Shown in pieces: positions 1 to 10,048 of a stretch of 64,000 bases of DNA; within the stretch, counting starts at the first letter, position 1, and each line of letters opens with the position of its first letter. Below the pieces are notes generated by a model. That model did no database searches. It was given only the letters and a program-made list of their open reading frames with translations, and was not told the origin of the DNA. The translations under genes were made by a program, and so were the position numbers. The DNA lies in NCBI RefSeq assembly GCF_028882255.1, contig NZ_JARBUY010000001.1, forward strand, positions 59,875-123,874, written 5' to 3'. Origin of the DNA: Maribacter polysaccharolyticus (GTDB lineage Bacteria; Bacteroidota; Bacteroidia; Flavobacteriales; Flavobacteriaceae).

Positions 1-561
1 GACCTTTGAACGGTTGTCGAACACAACCTCCTTACATACCGCGCAATGATGCCATTCGAAAGTTCCCTTTGGTAATTCCACATCTTTTTCGAAAATATCA
101 CTTATCGAAAACAGTATGTTCTCGTCCATTTTCTTGGCATTTTCAATAAGTGGCATTACCACTTGGGGTTTAATGTCCTTGGGTTCAACCTTTTGTTTTC
201 GGAGTTGGACGAATTCGGAGTTCAATGCTTTTTCGAAAAATGCCGGTTGCATTGAAACCCTCACCGCATTCTTCGTTTTTAAATCGACCAGGACGATGGC
301 GTTTTTCCCGTAATTGAGTTTTTCTGCATTTCCCTTACCATAGGTACAACCCGTCGCTGCCATGACCCCGTCCAAAAAGCAGGCGGCGGCATGGGCGGGT
401 CCGTTTTCACAGAACAGATACAACTCTTTGTTAAGGGATTTCTCAACCCCGAGTTTGTTCATTGCGGTCAACCCTGCACGGTAACCAATTGGCATTGCCG
501 GACATTTATGTCCGTGAAATTCAAATGCCCATTCCGGAATTTCAATTTTTTGGGTATTCAT
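1..561 (-). CDS. FmdE-domain protein, 3' end outside window
   Basis: The reading frame opens with ATG at 559-561 and stays open for 187 codons to the window edge, so the C-terminus is missing. The N-terminal part carries HGHKCPAMPIGYRAG (about residues 15-29), the signature of the FmdE family first described beside molybdenum formylmethanofuran dehydrogenase, followed by a Cys-rich stretch (CENGPAHAAACFLDG, then TGCTYGKGN). Close to the edge a second Cys pair appears (HHCAVCKEVVF), like the C-terminal zinc finger of many FmdE proteins. Flavobacteria lack methanogenesis, so the reaction is unknown; members are thought to bind metal and some are linked to molybdenum enzymes. It is transcribed away from the efflux operon, whose end lies 400 bp upstream. 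The family call is good, the function is open. Confidence 0.8.
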   Translation of the reverse strand, partial: MNTQKIEIPEWAFEFHGHKCPAMPIGYRAGLTAMNKLGVEKSLNKELYLFCENGPAHAAACFLDGVMAATGCTYGKGNAEKLNYGKNAIVLVDLKTKNAVRVSMQPAFFEKALNSEFVQLRKQKVEPKDIKPQVVMPLIENAKKMDENILFSISDIFEKDVELPKGTFEWHHCAVCKEVVFDNRSKV

Positions 562-967
562 ACTTTATGTTTTAAAAAATTATTGTTTTATTCCATGATT
601 TTTTTTTCGATCACTTTAAGGGGATAATCCAAGCGCTATATCATTTTTGATCCAATGAAATCGCTTGGATCCCGAATTCCTTATTTCAAACGGTCATGAA
701 GAGGCGATTACAAAGGACGGATGCATTTATTAATCCTCCGTTGAATAGGTTTGGGTGTTTCAAATAACCAAATCCGATATGTATTATCGCTCTATTGAGT
801 AACTTGATAGACTTAAATGGCATATGCTTTATTTTCCGTTTTAATTTGCTTTTCACCCCTCTTTTCCACAAAAACAATGCTTTAAGGGGTCAGGATGTTC
901 ATTTGTCGAATTCACCGATCTATACGGTAAGTAGTAGTGCAAAATTTCCATATATTATATGGGGTTT
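562..967. other. Intergenic region with a long inverted repeat
   Basis: No convincing gene. It lies between the 3' end of the efflux operon and the start of the FmdE-like gene, both on the minus strand. The one clear structure is a 9-bp inverted repeat, ATCCAAGCG at 627-635 and CGCTTGGAT at 662-670, with extra imperfect pairing in the loop. It could be a terminator remnant for the pump operon or a regulatory hairpin ahead of the FmdE gene. It lacks a proper T-tract on the minus strand. Confidence 0.5.
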
Positions 968-3900
968 CTATTTTTTATCTACCGCATAGGTATAAATTGG
1001 TACATAGATTAAGGTCAATAAAGTCCCTATCAATAAACCTCCAATGGCAACATCTGCCAACGGACTTAATCGTTCCAAACCTACGGCTTGTTCAAGGGCG
1101 ATAGGGATCATACCCGCTATAGTTCCGAAAGCCGTCATTAAAACAGGACGGAAACGTACACGTACACTTTCAATGGCACTTTCAAATGGGCTTTCACCAC
1201 TGGAACGGTGGTGTTGGTAAAAATCTATCAGTAATACTGCATTTTTAATGATGATACCGAACAACAACAGAATACCCAATAAACTGGGCATACAACTTGG
1301 CTTATTGAACAATAACATGCCCCAAGCTGCCCCAATCAATGACAAAGGCAATACCAATATCATGATGAAACCCATTTTAACCGATTTATAGATGGCGATC
1401 AGCACCATTAATAAAAGGATAATACCAAGGGCAATCGCTTTTATCATACGTGAAAAACTGTCGTTGATGGTGGCGATATCCCCTTCTTGGCTAACAACGA
1501 CATCTTTTAGGTTGTTAACGTTGGCTAAGGCTGAATTGGCATCATCCGTTAAATGCGTTATCGGGCGTTTGGAACGGTACCCGTTAACATCGACACTGTA
1601 CAACATTTTATCGCGCTCAATTTTGGCATAGGTCAGTTTTTTTGAGATTTTGGCCAACCATTCAAGTGGGATTTCCCCAAATTTCGATTGTACCGGCAAT
1701 AGCCGTAAGGTTTGTTCGTTTTCGCTGAATTTACCTTTTAGATACAACCTGACATATTGGGAGTTCATGGATTGTAAATTGGCATTTAAACCAACTACTT
1801 GGCCTTTTACAGGTATCTGTGCCGCAATATCATAGGGGGTAAGACCATAACTCAAGGCTTTGTTTTCATCAATGTCAAGTACAATTTCACTGACATCCTT
1901 ATTCCAACTTGTAGACACGGAGGTCAACCCTTTAACGGTTGACATGGCTTCACTTACCTGATGGGTTTTTTCTGCCAAACCATCAACTACTGGCGATTTT
2001 AACCGAACATCCAAAGGTGCTTTTACAGATGACAAGGCAGTTGCCCCAAAATCATAAACATCGTTACGTTTGAGTCCCTTTAATTCCGATAATTTGTCAC
2101 GAATTACATCTTCGAGTTCCCACATGGTCGATGATCTATGAAAACGGTCAACGCAATTGATGGTAATGGTGGCTTCTGAAGGTAAATTACCACTTCCCAA
2201 ACTTAAGACCCCTGGTTGTGTTCCAAAAGCTACCGAGCTTTTATCTGCCCAATCCTGTTCGTGTAACCAAGTTAGAAAAGGCATGACTTTTCTTTCGGCA
2301 CTTTCAACGGTTTCATTGGCACTAAATGCAATTTGTGCTTTTATGATTCCGGTATCCATAGGTGGCATTGCATCTTTACCAATGGTTGGCATTATGCTGC
2401 CCATACTCAATACCAATAGCAGTACCACTCCAGCGGTTAAGACCACCCTTCGTAATACTTTTTGTTTCCCATTGGAAAACTTGATTACCTGGACATAAGG
2501 TGCAACCAAACGGCCAATGGTATTGTTATAAGCTTTATCAAACCACAATTCTACTTTTGTTTTTGTAAAACCGTTTTTGTACATCACTTTTAACAATTGT
2601 GGAATAAAGGTGATGGAAATGAAAAACGATATGATCAAGGCCACGATTAACGTAAAAATCAAGGGTTTGAATATTTTTTCCGGAAAACCCCCAATGAACA
2701 TCAACGGAAAAATGATGGCAATGGTAGAAATGGTTCCTGCAAGTACAGGGGCAATAACCTCTTTAGTGCCATTTAGAATAGCAGTTTCAAGATCCTCTTT
2801 TAGTTCATTTAGGTGACGTTCTACATTTTCAAGTACCACGACGGCATCATCGGTGAGCATACCCAACGCTAAAATAATGGCGGTATAGATTACTATGTTC
2901 AATTCACCACCCGTTAACCAAATAACCGCCATAGTGGCGAAAAATACCATGGGTATGGACAAGGCGGCCGCAATAATGGCCCTAAAATTCCCTAGGAAAA
3001 AAAGCACCACGATCAAGGTGAAGATTATGGCATCGCGAAGTGCCTCCAACATGTTCGAATTAGCTGTCTCGATAAGATTTCTTTGGGTATCTGAAATCTC
3101 AAATTTGATATTTGGATATTCAGCTTCCAATTTTTCCATTTCTGCCCGGGCAGCCTTACTCACATCCAATACGCTGCCCCCGGGAGCGCGCTGAACAGCC
3201 AATGCAATCGCAGGTTTGGCATTGCCGATATAGCCACTCGTTCTTTTTTGATAACTCCAACTAACATTTGAAACATCCCTTAATCGGACATTGGGCAAAA
3301 TTGTAATGTTCTTTATTTTTTCAATTTCATTTTTTTCACCGTAAAAAGTAATGGTATAGAAACTATCGTTCCCTTTTACAAAACCAATGGGCATATCCTT
3401 GTTGATTACCTTTAAGGCATTGGATATGGTTTCAAAATTCACGTTATATCGTTTGGCTTTGAACGGATCGATTTCGATGTTTATCGAATTCTGAAATCCA
3501 CCGAAAACTTCAACATTTCCGATTGAAGGGTTACTCAATAGATAGGGCTTGATAAAATTATCCGCGATTTTGCTGATATCGGCAACATCGAGGGTATTGT
3601 TTTTTGGACTCAATGAAATCACATCGACAGGTAAGGTGAAATCCCCTGCCGTATAAACTGCGGGATTCACGTTAGTGGGTAGTTTACCTTTCGCAATGGA
3701 TAACGCATTGGCTACATCAACAGCTGCAGCATTTAGACCTTTTTTATATCCGAAATCGGCTTTTACAATAGAAAAGTTCGCGACATTGACAGAACTGACA
3801 TCGGTGACCAAACCCAATCTTGAAATTTCCTGTTCAATGGGTTTTGAAACCGTATTGGCCGCTACTTGTGCCGTGGCCCCGGGAACATTCGTAATAACGA

Positions 3901-4030
3901 TTACTTGTGGTGGATTGGCATCGGGAAATAGGTTTTTAGGCAGCGTGATCAAGGCAACGATACCCATAATGAAGAAACCAGCTATAAGGGCATATAGGGT
4001 ATAAGGCCGTTTATAAAAATATTCGAACAT
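968..4030 (-). CDS. RND multidrug/metal efflux pump, inner-membrane permease
   Basis: 1020 residues, normal length for an AcrB/CzcA-type RND transporter. It opens with a cytoplasmic start and TM1 (MFEYFYKRPYTLYALIAGFF), has a large periplasmic porter loop, then TM2-TM6 from about residue 335. The proton-relay pair Asp394-Asp395 sits in LTDDAVVVLENVERHL, equivalent to AcrB Asp407-Asp408. A second periplasmic loop and a C-terminal TM block (from about residue 850) follow. The Asp pair and the ENVER motif favour the HAE1 drug-efflux branch over the heavy-metal branch, but the substrate cannot be read from sequence. It is last in the operon TolC-adaptor-pump, starting 5 bp after the adaptor stop. 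It should work as a proton-driven trimer in the inner membrane, passing substrate to the adaptor and outer-membrane channel. Confidence 0.93.
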   Translation of the reverse strand: MFEYFYKRPYTLYALIAGFFIMGIVALITLPKNLFPDANPPQVIVITNVPGATAQVAANTVSKPIEQEISRLGLVTDVSSVNVANFSIVKADFGYKKGLNAAAVDVANALSIAKGKLPTNVNPAVYTAGDFTLPVDVISLSPKNNTLDVADISKIADNFIKPYLLSNPSIGNVEVFGGFQNSINIEIDPFKAKRYNVNFETISNALKVINKDMPIGFVKGNDSFYTITFYGEKNEIEKIKNITILPNVRLRDVSNVSWSYQKRTSGYIGNAKPAIALAVQRAPGGSVLDVSKAARAEMEKLEAEYPNIKFEISDTQRNLIETANSNMLEALRDAIIFTLIVVLFFLGNFRAIIAAALSIPMVFFATMAVIWLTGGELNIVIYTAIILALGMLTDDAVVVLENVERHLNELKEDLETAILNGTKEVIAPVLAGTISTIAIIFPLMFIGGFPEKIFKPLIFTLIVALIISFFISITFIPQLLKVMYKNGFTKTKVELWFDKAYNNTIGRLVAPYVQVIKFSNGKQKVLRRVVLTAGVVLLLVLSMGSIMPTIGKDAMPPMDTGIIKAQIAFSANETVESAERKVMPFLTWLHEQDWADKSSVAFGTQPGVLSLGSGNLPSEATITINCVDRFHRSSTMWELEDVIRDKLSELKGLKRNDVYDFGATALSSVKAPLDVRLKSPVVDGLAEKTHQVSEAMSTVKGLTSVSTSWNKDVSEIVLDIDENKALSYGLTPYDIAAQIPVKGQVVGLNANLQSMNSQYVRLYLKGKFSENEQTLRLLPVQSKFGEIPLEWLAKISKKLTYAKIERDKMLYSVDVNGYRSKRPITHLTDDANSALANVNNLKDVVVSQEGDIATINDSFSRMIKAIALGIILLLMVLIAIYKSVKMGFIMILVLPLSLIGAAWGMLLFNKPSCMPSLLGILLLFGIIIKNAVLLIDFYQHHRSSGESPFESAIESVRVRFRPVLMTAFGTIAGMIPIALEQAVGLERLSPLADVAIGGLLIGTLLTLIYVPIYTYAVDKK

Positions 4031-4035
4031 GATTT

Positions 4036-5091
4036 TTAGTTTTGGGGTTGAATATTTGTGCCACCAAGAAGTTTTAACAAGATATCTTGTTTAGCGACTA
4101 CGATTTCCTTACCGGATATATCGGCATTGCTCACCACCAATCCCTCTTCCCCGGTTTGAATGATATTTATGGGAATGGCTTTGGCTTTGCCATTATTGTT
4201 TTCCAATACAAAGCTTTTACCATCGCGATTTAAAACCGCATCAAATGGTAGTTTCACGGCTTTTCCTTTAAAAACAATGACATTCACTTCAATTCTGTCA
4301 CCTGTGGTAAGGTCGTTCGAATCAACATATACCTTATATTCAGCCAAGTTGTTGAAAGTACCGTTCAATGCTATGGCGGGATAGTCATTATTTTTGAAAT
4401 TCACACCATATATCATTAGATCGGTAGGGATTCTTAACAAGAGGTAAAAGCCATTGTTGGCACTGATATTCGCTACAGGATGACCAGGAAGACTAATATC
4501 GCCGGTATTTACCATTGTCTTCGATATAATACCATCCACGGGCGACACTATGGTTGCATACGTCAAGGTATTGGCAACATCCATCTGATTTTGTCTTAGA
4601 GCATCCAATTTTGCTTTTAAACCTTCCAACTCACTTTCTTCTTTTTGGAATTGCTCTAATGAAGCTCCTTTTATGGCCAATAGTTCCTTGGTTCTTTTAT
4701 GGGAATCCTCCACGTTTTTTATGACGATTTCTGTGGCCTTTATCTGTGATCTTAGGCTTATGGTGTTCGTTTGGATCGAGGTATTGTCCAATCGCGCAAT
4801 GACATCCCCTTTTCGAACTTTTGATCCACTTGGTTTTATATAGTCGACCCGTGCGGTTACCTTCGAGGAAAGATTCACATCCTTGTCATTTTCGGTTTGA
4901 GCCAAATAGGGTAGGGTCAAGGTCGTAGGGCCTATTTGTGGGGTATAGGTAGAAACGCTTATGCCATACTGTTTTGCAATGTGCATTTGCGCTTCTTTGC
5001 TTTTTGCGTTCACGACGGCTAAAATTGCAGAAAGAACAAGTACCGCCACCGCAATTATTCCAATTGTCCTTTTATTGTTTAACGTTTTCAT
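4036..5091 (-). CDS. RND efflux periplasmic adaptor (HlyD/AcrA family)
   Basis: 351 residues with an N-terminal membrane anchor (about residues 10-28, IIAVAVLVLSAILAVVNA). The barrel-sandwich/lipoyl part follows (KVTARVDYIKPSGSKVRKGDVIARLDNT), then an alpha-helical hairpin rich in Glu and Lys (about 100-170), the second lipoyl half (YATIVSPVDGIISKTMVNTGD) and a beta-barrel domain. The arrangement is that of a membrane-fusion protein linking the RND pump to a TolC-type channel across the periplasm. Its start overlaps the stop of the TolC gene by 4 bp and it ends 5 bp before the pump, so the three are surely co-transcribed and probably translationally coupled. Confidence 0.92.
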   Translation of the reverse strand: MKTLNNKRTIGIIAVAVLVLSAILAVVNAKSKEAQMHIAKQYGISVSTYTPQIGPTTLTLPYLAQTENDKDVNLSSKVTARVDYIKPSGSKVRKGDVIARLDNTSIQTNTISLRSQIKATEIVIKNVEDSHKRTKELLAIKGASLEQFQKEESELEGLKAKLDALRQNQMDVANTLTYATIVSPVDGIISKTMVNTGDISLPGHPVANISANNGFYLLLRIPTDLMIYGVNFKNNDYPAIALNGTFNNLAEYKVYVDSNDLTTGDRIEVNVIVFKGKAVKLPFDAVLNRDGKSFVLENNNGKAKAIPINIIQTGEEGLVVSNADISGKEIVVAKQDILLKLLGGTNIQPQN

Positions 5092-6395
5092 TTTACTAAG
5101 TTTTCAATGTTATTGCCATAGATTACAGCCAGCTTTACCAATGTTTGCCATTTTTCGGCCCTGGCTTTATATAGATTCGATTTTTCCAAAACCAGATCGT
5201 CCTCATATTTCAAATAATCCTCAATTGAAATCCTGTCGGATTTGTAACTGACCTTGGCTATTTTCAATAGCTCTTCCTTGTCCTTTACATTCCGCTCATA
5301 AAGTTCTTCCGATAGATGGATAAGTTGTAGACTGTTCTTTAATTGATTTGCCTGACTTATCAAGGATAATTCCAGTTGGTCCAGTGCGGTCTGTGTTTCA
5401 TCATAAGAAATCCTACTTTTCGTGATTTCAGTATATTGACTTTTATGAAAAAGGGGGATATTTAGGGCCAATCCAAACGTGGTATAATTTTCGTCAAGAG
5501 CGGTATCGGTGTTGTAAGATTTGGCAAAACTGTGATTGTAGTTTCCTTTGAGGACCATGGAAGGCAATAACTTTTCTTTTTCTGCCCTATATCCCAACTT
5601 ATCTGCAATGACTTTTTGCCGTAAGGGCTCCAGACCCTCCATTGTTGCGGTATTGACACTATCCGTTTGGAACATGGCCAGGGAACTTTTCAGTCTTATG
5701 CCTGTTAGACTTTCAATGGTGGCTATGGTATTTTCGCGTTGTATGGCAATTTCATTTAAAGAAGCCTCCACTTGGTTTATTCCATTTTTCACAAGCAATA
5801 AACTAGCGCCGGAGGCACGGCCGTTGTGAACGTTCATCTCCACGATTTCCTGGGTTTTTAATAGGGATTTTTTCTTTTGTTCCATGGCATTTGTGAGTGC
5901 GTCCAAATAGGAAAAACGGGCATTGGAACTCACAATGATGGCTTCATTTTGCAAAAGGTTGATCTGATTTTTAGCTTCTGCGGATTTTAGTAGGTATGTA
6001 GCTTTGCGGCCCAATGTGTAAATGGATTTAATGAATATGGGCATGGAAATGCTTATCCCTGCCCGGTAAATATGCTCACTGAAAGGTTGTGCGATACTTT
6101 CATCTTGGATCATTTCAAACATCGTATTGGGCGGTACGGGAATCATGGATGTAGGTATGGAAGAATAATCATAGGAGCCATAGGCAGTGAGTGTGGGGTA
6201 TAATGCGCTATAAGCCGATCCTTTTCCGGTTTTTGCTTTTTCAAGGGCCAATTCGTCAATTTTGGTCTGTGGATGGGTTTTTAGGGCATTAAAAAGATCT
6301 TGAATGCTCCCAATTTCCTGTGCATACGTTTCATTGATATTGCCGAGTAGGATCAACAAGAATAATGTCGTGGTTTTAATATATGTCAACATCAC
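5088..6395 (-). CDS. TolC-family outer-membrane efflux channel
   Basis: 435 residues, typical of OEP/TolC proteins. The N-terminus is a Sec signal peptide (MMLTYIKTTTLFLLILLGN...TYAQ) with cleavage likely after Ala-Gln near residue 26. The rest is long amphipathic helices with the two-fold repeat of the family (ALEKAKTGKGSAYSALYPTL early, then AEKEKLLPSMVLKGNYNHSF in the second half), alternating with short beta-strand segments. It is first in the efflux operon, 20 bp downstream of a TACATTTG -7 box on the minus strand. ATG at 6393-6395 and ATG at 6390-6392 are both possible starts and differ by one residue. Confidence 0.9.
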   Translation of the reverse strand: MMLTYIKTTTLFLLILLGNINETYAQEIGSIQDLFNALKTHPQTKIDELALEKAKTGKGSAYSALYPTLTAYGSYDYSSIPTSMIPVPPNTMFEMIQDESIAQPFSEHIYRAGISISMPIFIKSIYTLGRKATYLLKSAEAKNQINLLQNEAIIVSSNARFSYLDALTNAMEQKKKSLLKTQEIVEMNVHNGRASGASLLLVKNGINQVEASLNEIAIQRENTIATIESLTGIRLKSSLAMFQTDSVNTATMEGLEPLRQKVIADKLGYRAEKEKLLPSMVLKGNYNHSFAKSYNTDTALDENYTTFGLALNIPLFHKSQYTEITKSRISYDETQTALDQLELSLISQANQLKNSLQLIHLSEELYERNVKDKEELLKIAKVSYKSDRISIEDYLKYEDDLVLEKSNLYKARAEKWQTLVKLAVIYGNNIENLVK

Positions 6396-6414
6396 TTCTG
6401 TAATTTGTTAATCG

Positions 6415-6458
6415 CAAATGTACGATTGATAAGCAGGGGTAAACGTAACTTAAGTTAC
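6415..6458 (-). promoter_or_regulatory. Efflux-operon promoter with adjacent palindromic operator
   Basis: On the minus strand TACATTTG (6415-6422) fits the Bacteroidota -7 consensus TAnnTTTG, with a TTTA element about 19 bp further upstream near 6441-6444. Directly beyond that lies a perfect 14-bp palindrome, gtaacttaagttac, at 6445-6458. A dyad touching the -33 region is the usual layout for a dimeric regulator of the TetR, MarR or CRP type. No regulator gene is adjacent, so the protein that binds would be encoded elsewhere. Confidence 0.6.
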
Positions 6459-7022
6459 ATTGTAGGGATAAATTCAGGAATACGAAAACTTTAACGCTAG
6501 CGTAATCGATATTTTAGCAATATGCTTTAATAATTCTGATTTTACCTGAGTTTTACCTCGAGTAGTGCATATCTTAAACGATTCGGAATTTTGGCAACAG
6601 GTCTGTTAGACGGTAATATTTTAAGTGTATGGAATTCGGGGCATCCTTAATGGGGGTTGAGGGTAAATAGATATAGTATATTCCTTATCACAGTGAATAA
6701 CCCGTTGTTTTTGGGAAATGCCCAAGGTAATTATCCTTTGTTTTGGCATTCCGGAATACTTAAGCTTTATTCTACATGTCCTGTCATTTTATAACGATCA
6801 AACTATTTGAGGTGGTGTAAGTATGAGGTTGTAATGTTGTAAAATGTTTTGTACCATCCTTACGATAATTCTATTGTTTATCCACTGATCTATATAGATT
6901 TGAGGTTTTACTTAAAATGAAACTTTCCTACCTCATCTTAAGCGTCATTATTCCGATATAATCATATTATTTAATTAAATAAGTATCCAATGCGGTTATT
7001 GTTGAATGTCTTATAATTATGA
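6459..7022. other. Long intergenic region, no gene seen
   Basis: Over 550 bp between the efflux promoter and the 3' end of the gamma-glutamyltransferase gene. All frames are broken by stops and I recognise no protein remnant. It is A+T-rich with no strong hairpin directly after the ggt stop. Confidence 0.5.
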
Positions 7023-8774
7023 TTAATAGCCTAGAGCAGTGGCATCACCTGTTCGCTTATTGTCTGCAGCACCCTCATACGAACCATCTTCCCTTACCAA
7101 AATGGCTTCGGTTCGCCCCAATTGTTCAACCTCCCTAAAAGACGTATGTCCGAGTTTTTTTAATTTATCGAGGGTAAGACTATCCAAAGTACCTTCTTCA
7201 ACAACGATCATATCGGGTAACCATTGGGAATGGTGTTTTTTAGCATCAACCGCTTCCTGCATCGTCATGCCATGGTCAATCACATTAACAATGTTTTGAT
7301 AAATGACATTAATGATTGTTGATCCTCCAGGCGTTCCCAGGACCATAAACAGTTCGCCATTTTTTTCAATAATCGTCGGGCTCATACTACTTAACATTCG
7401 CTTCCCTGGTTCAATTGCATTGGCATCACCACCAACAAGGCCGAAAATGTTGGGAAAACCCGGTTTTAAACTGAAATTATTCATTTCATTATTCAAGAAA
7501 AAACCAGCGCCATCGACCAGTACTTTACAGCCAAAATAACCTACTAATGTCGTAGTTATGGAGACAGCATTCCCGTCTTTATCAACAATGGAGAAATGGG
7601 TTGTTTCCAGGCTTTCTATTTTGTCCACTTTACCAGCTTTGATATCCGTGGAAAGGGACGCTTTATCTAATTGTATAGATGCGTTTCTATTGGTTATATA
7701 CTCATCATCCAAAAGCATTTCGACGGGGACATCATGAAAATCCAAGTCCCCCATGTGTTCTGCTCTATCCGCAAATGCCCTTCTTTGCAACTCGGTCATG
7801 ATATGTACCGTTTCTGGGGTATTGTGTCCCATTTCTTTAAAATCATAGGCATTGGAACCTTTAAGTTGTTGCACAAGGATTATACCGCCACTTGATGATG
7901 GGGGCATTGAAATGATGTTAAATGAATCCCTATATACCCCTTCAATAGGTTTGCGCCATACAGCGGAGTAATTTTCCAAGTCTTCTTTAGTGATGATTCC
8001 TCCCCCAGATTTCATTTCATCTATGATATATTGGGCTGTTTCACCTTTATAAAATCCATCCCTACCAAGCTCTTTTATTCGTTCCAAGGTTTTTCCCAAA
8101 TCTTTTTGGTAAATGGTATCCCCATTTTCCCAAGGTTGGTTTTTGATGAAGATCATAAGGGAATCATTGACTTCCTTAAATTCCTTTTGCGCTCGATTAA
8201 AAGTCCATGCATCATATTCTGAAATGGAAAATCCTTGGTTCGCTACATCAATGGCCGGTTGTATTAGGTCTTTAAAGGGTAAGGCACAGAATTTTTTATG
8301 TATTTTATCCATACCATCCACAGTACCTGGGGTACAGGCTGCCAAATGCCCCAATAGCGCTTTGTCATTCATAACGGTTTTGTTTATTGAATCGATAAAC
8401 ATATCGCGACTTGCTAATGCTGGAGCAGTTTCCCTAAAATCAAGTGCCCCTTTTTTACCATCTGCGGTTCTATAAACCATATAACCGCCTCCACCTAAAT
8501 TTCCTGCTTTGGGCAGGACAACTGCTAAGGCATATTTTACGGCTACGGCGGCATCGAATGCATTTCCTCCCTTTTTCAGGACATCCAATCCTATTTTGGT
8601 AGCAATGGGGTGTGCGGTGACCACCATTCCATTGGCGGCAACAACCCCTTCGTTTTCCTGTTTGTTTAGAGAAACTGTTTTGAGTTGTGTATCATTGGAT
8701 TCTTTGCATTGGCAAAGAGCAAGTGTAAAAAGTAATAGTATTGATTTTAGTTTGTTCATGTTTTTCATAATCAA
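7023..8774 (-). CDS. ggt: Gamma-glutamyltransferase, probable lipoprotein
   Basis: 583 residues. An N-terminal hydrophobic stretch (LKSILLLFTLALCQCKES) ends in Cys21/Cys23 followed by charged residues, which suggests a lipoprotein exported to the periplasm or cell surface. The family signature is complete: PHPIATKIGLDVLKKGGNAFDAA-type N-terminus (GGNAFDAAVAV, about 70-80), LGGGGYMVY, and the autocleavage/catalytic Thr391 at the start of TTHFSIVDKDGNAV, the residue that becomes the N-terminus of the small subunit. The GTPGGS motif near 480 helps bind the gamma-glutamyl group. The enzyme hydrolyses or transfers the gamma-glutamyl group of glutathione and similar peptides, releasing glutamate outside the cytoplasm. 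It is monocistronic. The 5-oxoprolinase operon lies 3 kb away and may be metabolically related. Confidence 0.93.
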   Translation of the reverse strand: MIMKNMNKLKSILLLFTLALCQCKESNDTQLKTVSLNKQENEGVVAANGMVVTAHPIATKIGLDVLKKGGNAFDAAVAVKYALAVVLPKAGNLGGGGYMVYRTADGKKGALDFRETAPALASRDMFIDSINKTVMNDKALLGHLAACTPGTVDGMDKIHKKFCALPFKDLIQPAIDVANQGFSISEYDAWTFNRAQKEFKEVNDSLMIFIKNQPWENGDTIYQKDLGKTLERIKELGRDGFYKGETAQYIIDEMKSGGGIITKEDLENYSAVWRKPIEGVYRDSFNIISMPPSSSGGIILVQQLKGSNAYDFKEMGHNTPETVHIMTELQRRAFADRAEHMGDLDFHDVPVEMLLDDEYITNRNASIQLDKASLSTDIKAGKVDKIESLETTHFSIVDKDGNAVSITTTLVGYFGCKVLVDGAGFFLNNEMNNFSLKPGFPNIFGLVGGDANAIEPGKRMLSSMSPTIIEKNGELFMVLGTPGGSTIINVIYQNIVNVIDHGMTMQEAVDAKKHHSQWLPDMIVVEEGTLDSLTLDKLKKLGHTSFREVEQLGRTEAILVREDGSYEGAADNKRTGDATALGY

Positions 8775-9037
8775 TTGTCAGTGAGTTGGTGGGTATACTT
8801 GTGGTTAGGACTAATATAGTCCTTACGGCATATAAGTGCAATAATATAGCCTAAAGACCTCCTAGGATAGGTGGTGTATTATTGATATCGGAATTTGTGC
8901 CCGATTTTTTTATTGGTTAATGATATTTTTGACGTGTAGGATGAATTGATGTATTAATTAGAAGACTTCTTTAAAATATCTTTTTTGATCCAAGGGTTTA
9001 TTTATTGCCCGTGCTTTGGTATTTTTAGGGGCAAAAT

Positions 9038-10048
9038 ATGAATATGGGTCAAATTATAACATTCGGAGAGGTTTTAATGCGTATTTCTCCCACGAGCAAT
9101 AAAAAATTCATTCAATCCAATGTGGTTGAATTTTATTTTGGGGGCACCGAATTGAACGTCGGTATCTCCATAGCGAACTTTGGTGGGGAGGTAAAGCATA
9201 TTAGCGCAGTCTCAGATGATTTTATAGGAGAAACGGCCCTGTCCTATATTCGGAAGTTTGGCGTTGATACTTCTTTGATCTCTTTATCCAAACGCCCATT
9301 GGGGGTTTATTTTTTGGAAGTGGGAGCCGTAATGCGCCCCAGCAATATCTCTTACAATAGATCGCATTCCGCTTTTTCGGAGATAGCGCCGGAAAAAGTG
9401 GACTGGGAAAAAGCCTTGGAAACGGGTTCTTGGTTCCATTGGACAGGTATTACACCTGCCTTGTCCAAAGGGGCTTTTGAAACCTTGAAGGCCGGACTAA
9501 AACTTGCCAGGAAAAAAGGGATGACCGTTTCAGCCGATCCTACCTATAGAAGTGGATTGTGGAATTATGGCCAAGATCCCAAAGAAGCCTTGATCGAATT
9601 ATTGCATGACTCCACTATTTTTATCGGGGGCATCAACGAGATCAATGAGGTTTTGGGTACGTCATTCGGGTATTCCAATGATGATTTTATTGCCGCAAGC
9701 AAACAGCTGATGCAAACTTTTCCATCCATAGAAAAGGTTTTTGATAAAATCCGGACTTCATTAAATTCATCCTGGCATAAAATCAGGGCCAGAATGTGGA
9801 ATGGTACGGAGTTCAGGGAAACCCAAGATCTTGATATTACCCATGTCGTTGACCGTATTGGGACTGGCGATGCTTTTGCTGCAGGAATCATTTATGGTCT
9901 GCAAAAGTATGACGATTACAAAGCGATTGAATTTGCCAGTGCCGCTTGTGCCTTAAAACACACCTATGAAGGTGACGTTAATTTAACTACGTTAACCGAA
10001 GTCACCAATATATTAGGCGGAGATACCACAGGACGTTTGAGGCGATAA
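9038..10048 (+). CDS. kdgK: 2-dehydro-3-deoxygluconate kinase (PfkB/ribokinase family)
   Basis: 336 residues. PfkB signature 1 is around FYFGGTELNVGISIANFGG (residues 33-50) and signature 2 is DRIGTGDAFAAGIIYG (272-287), with the catalytic Asp278 in GTGDAF. The lid and substrate region YFLEVGAVMRPSNISYNR resembles KDG kinases, which phosphorylate 2-keto-3-deoxygluconate to KDPG in uronate or alginate breakdown. A KDPG aldolase gene usually sits next to kdgK, but none is present here and the gene stands alone. Fructokinase or another sugar kinase cannot be fully excluded. ATG at 9038 is used; ATG at 9044 would shorten it by two residues. Confidence 0.8.
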   Translation: MNMGQIITFGEVLMRISPTSNKKFIQSNVVEFYFGGTELNVGISIANFGGEVKHISAVSDDFIGETALSYIRKFGVDTSLISLSKRPLGVYFLEVGAVMRPSNISYNRSHSAFSEIAPEKVDWEKALETGSWFHWTGITPALSKGAFETLKAGLKLARKKGMTVSADPTYRSGLWNYGQDPKEALIELLHDSTIFIGGINEINEVLGTSFGYSNDDFIAASKQLMQTFPSIEKVFDKIRTSLNSSWHKIRARMWNGTEFRETQDLDITHVVDRIGTGDAFAAGIIYGLQKYDDYKAIEFASAACALKHTYEGDVNLTTLTEVTNILGGDTTGRLRR

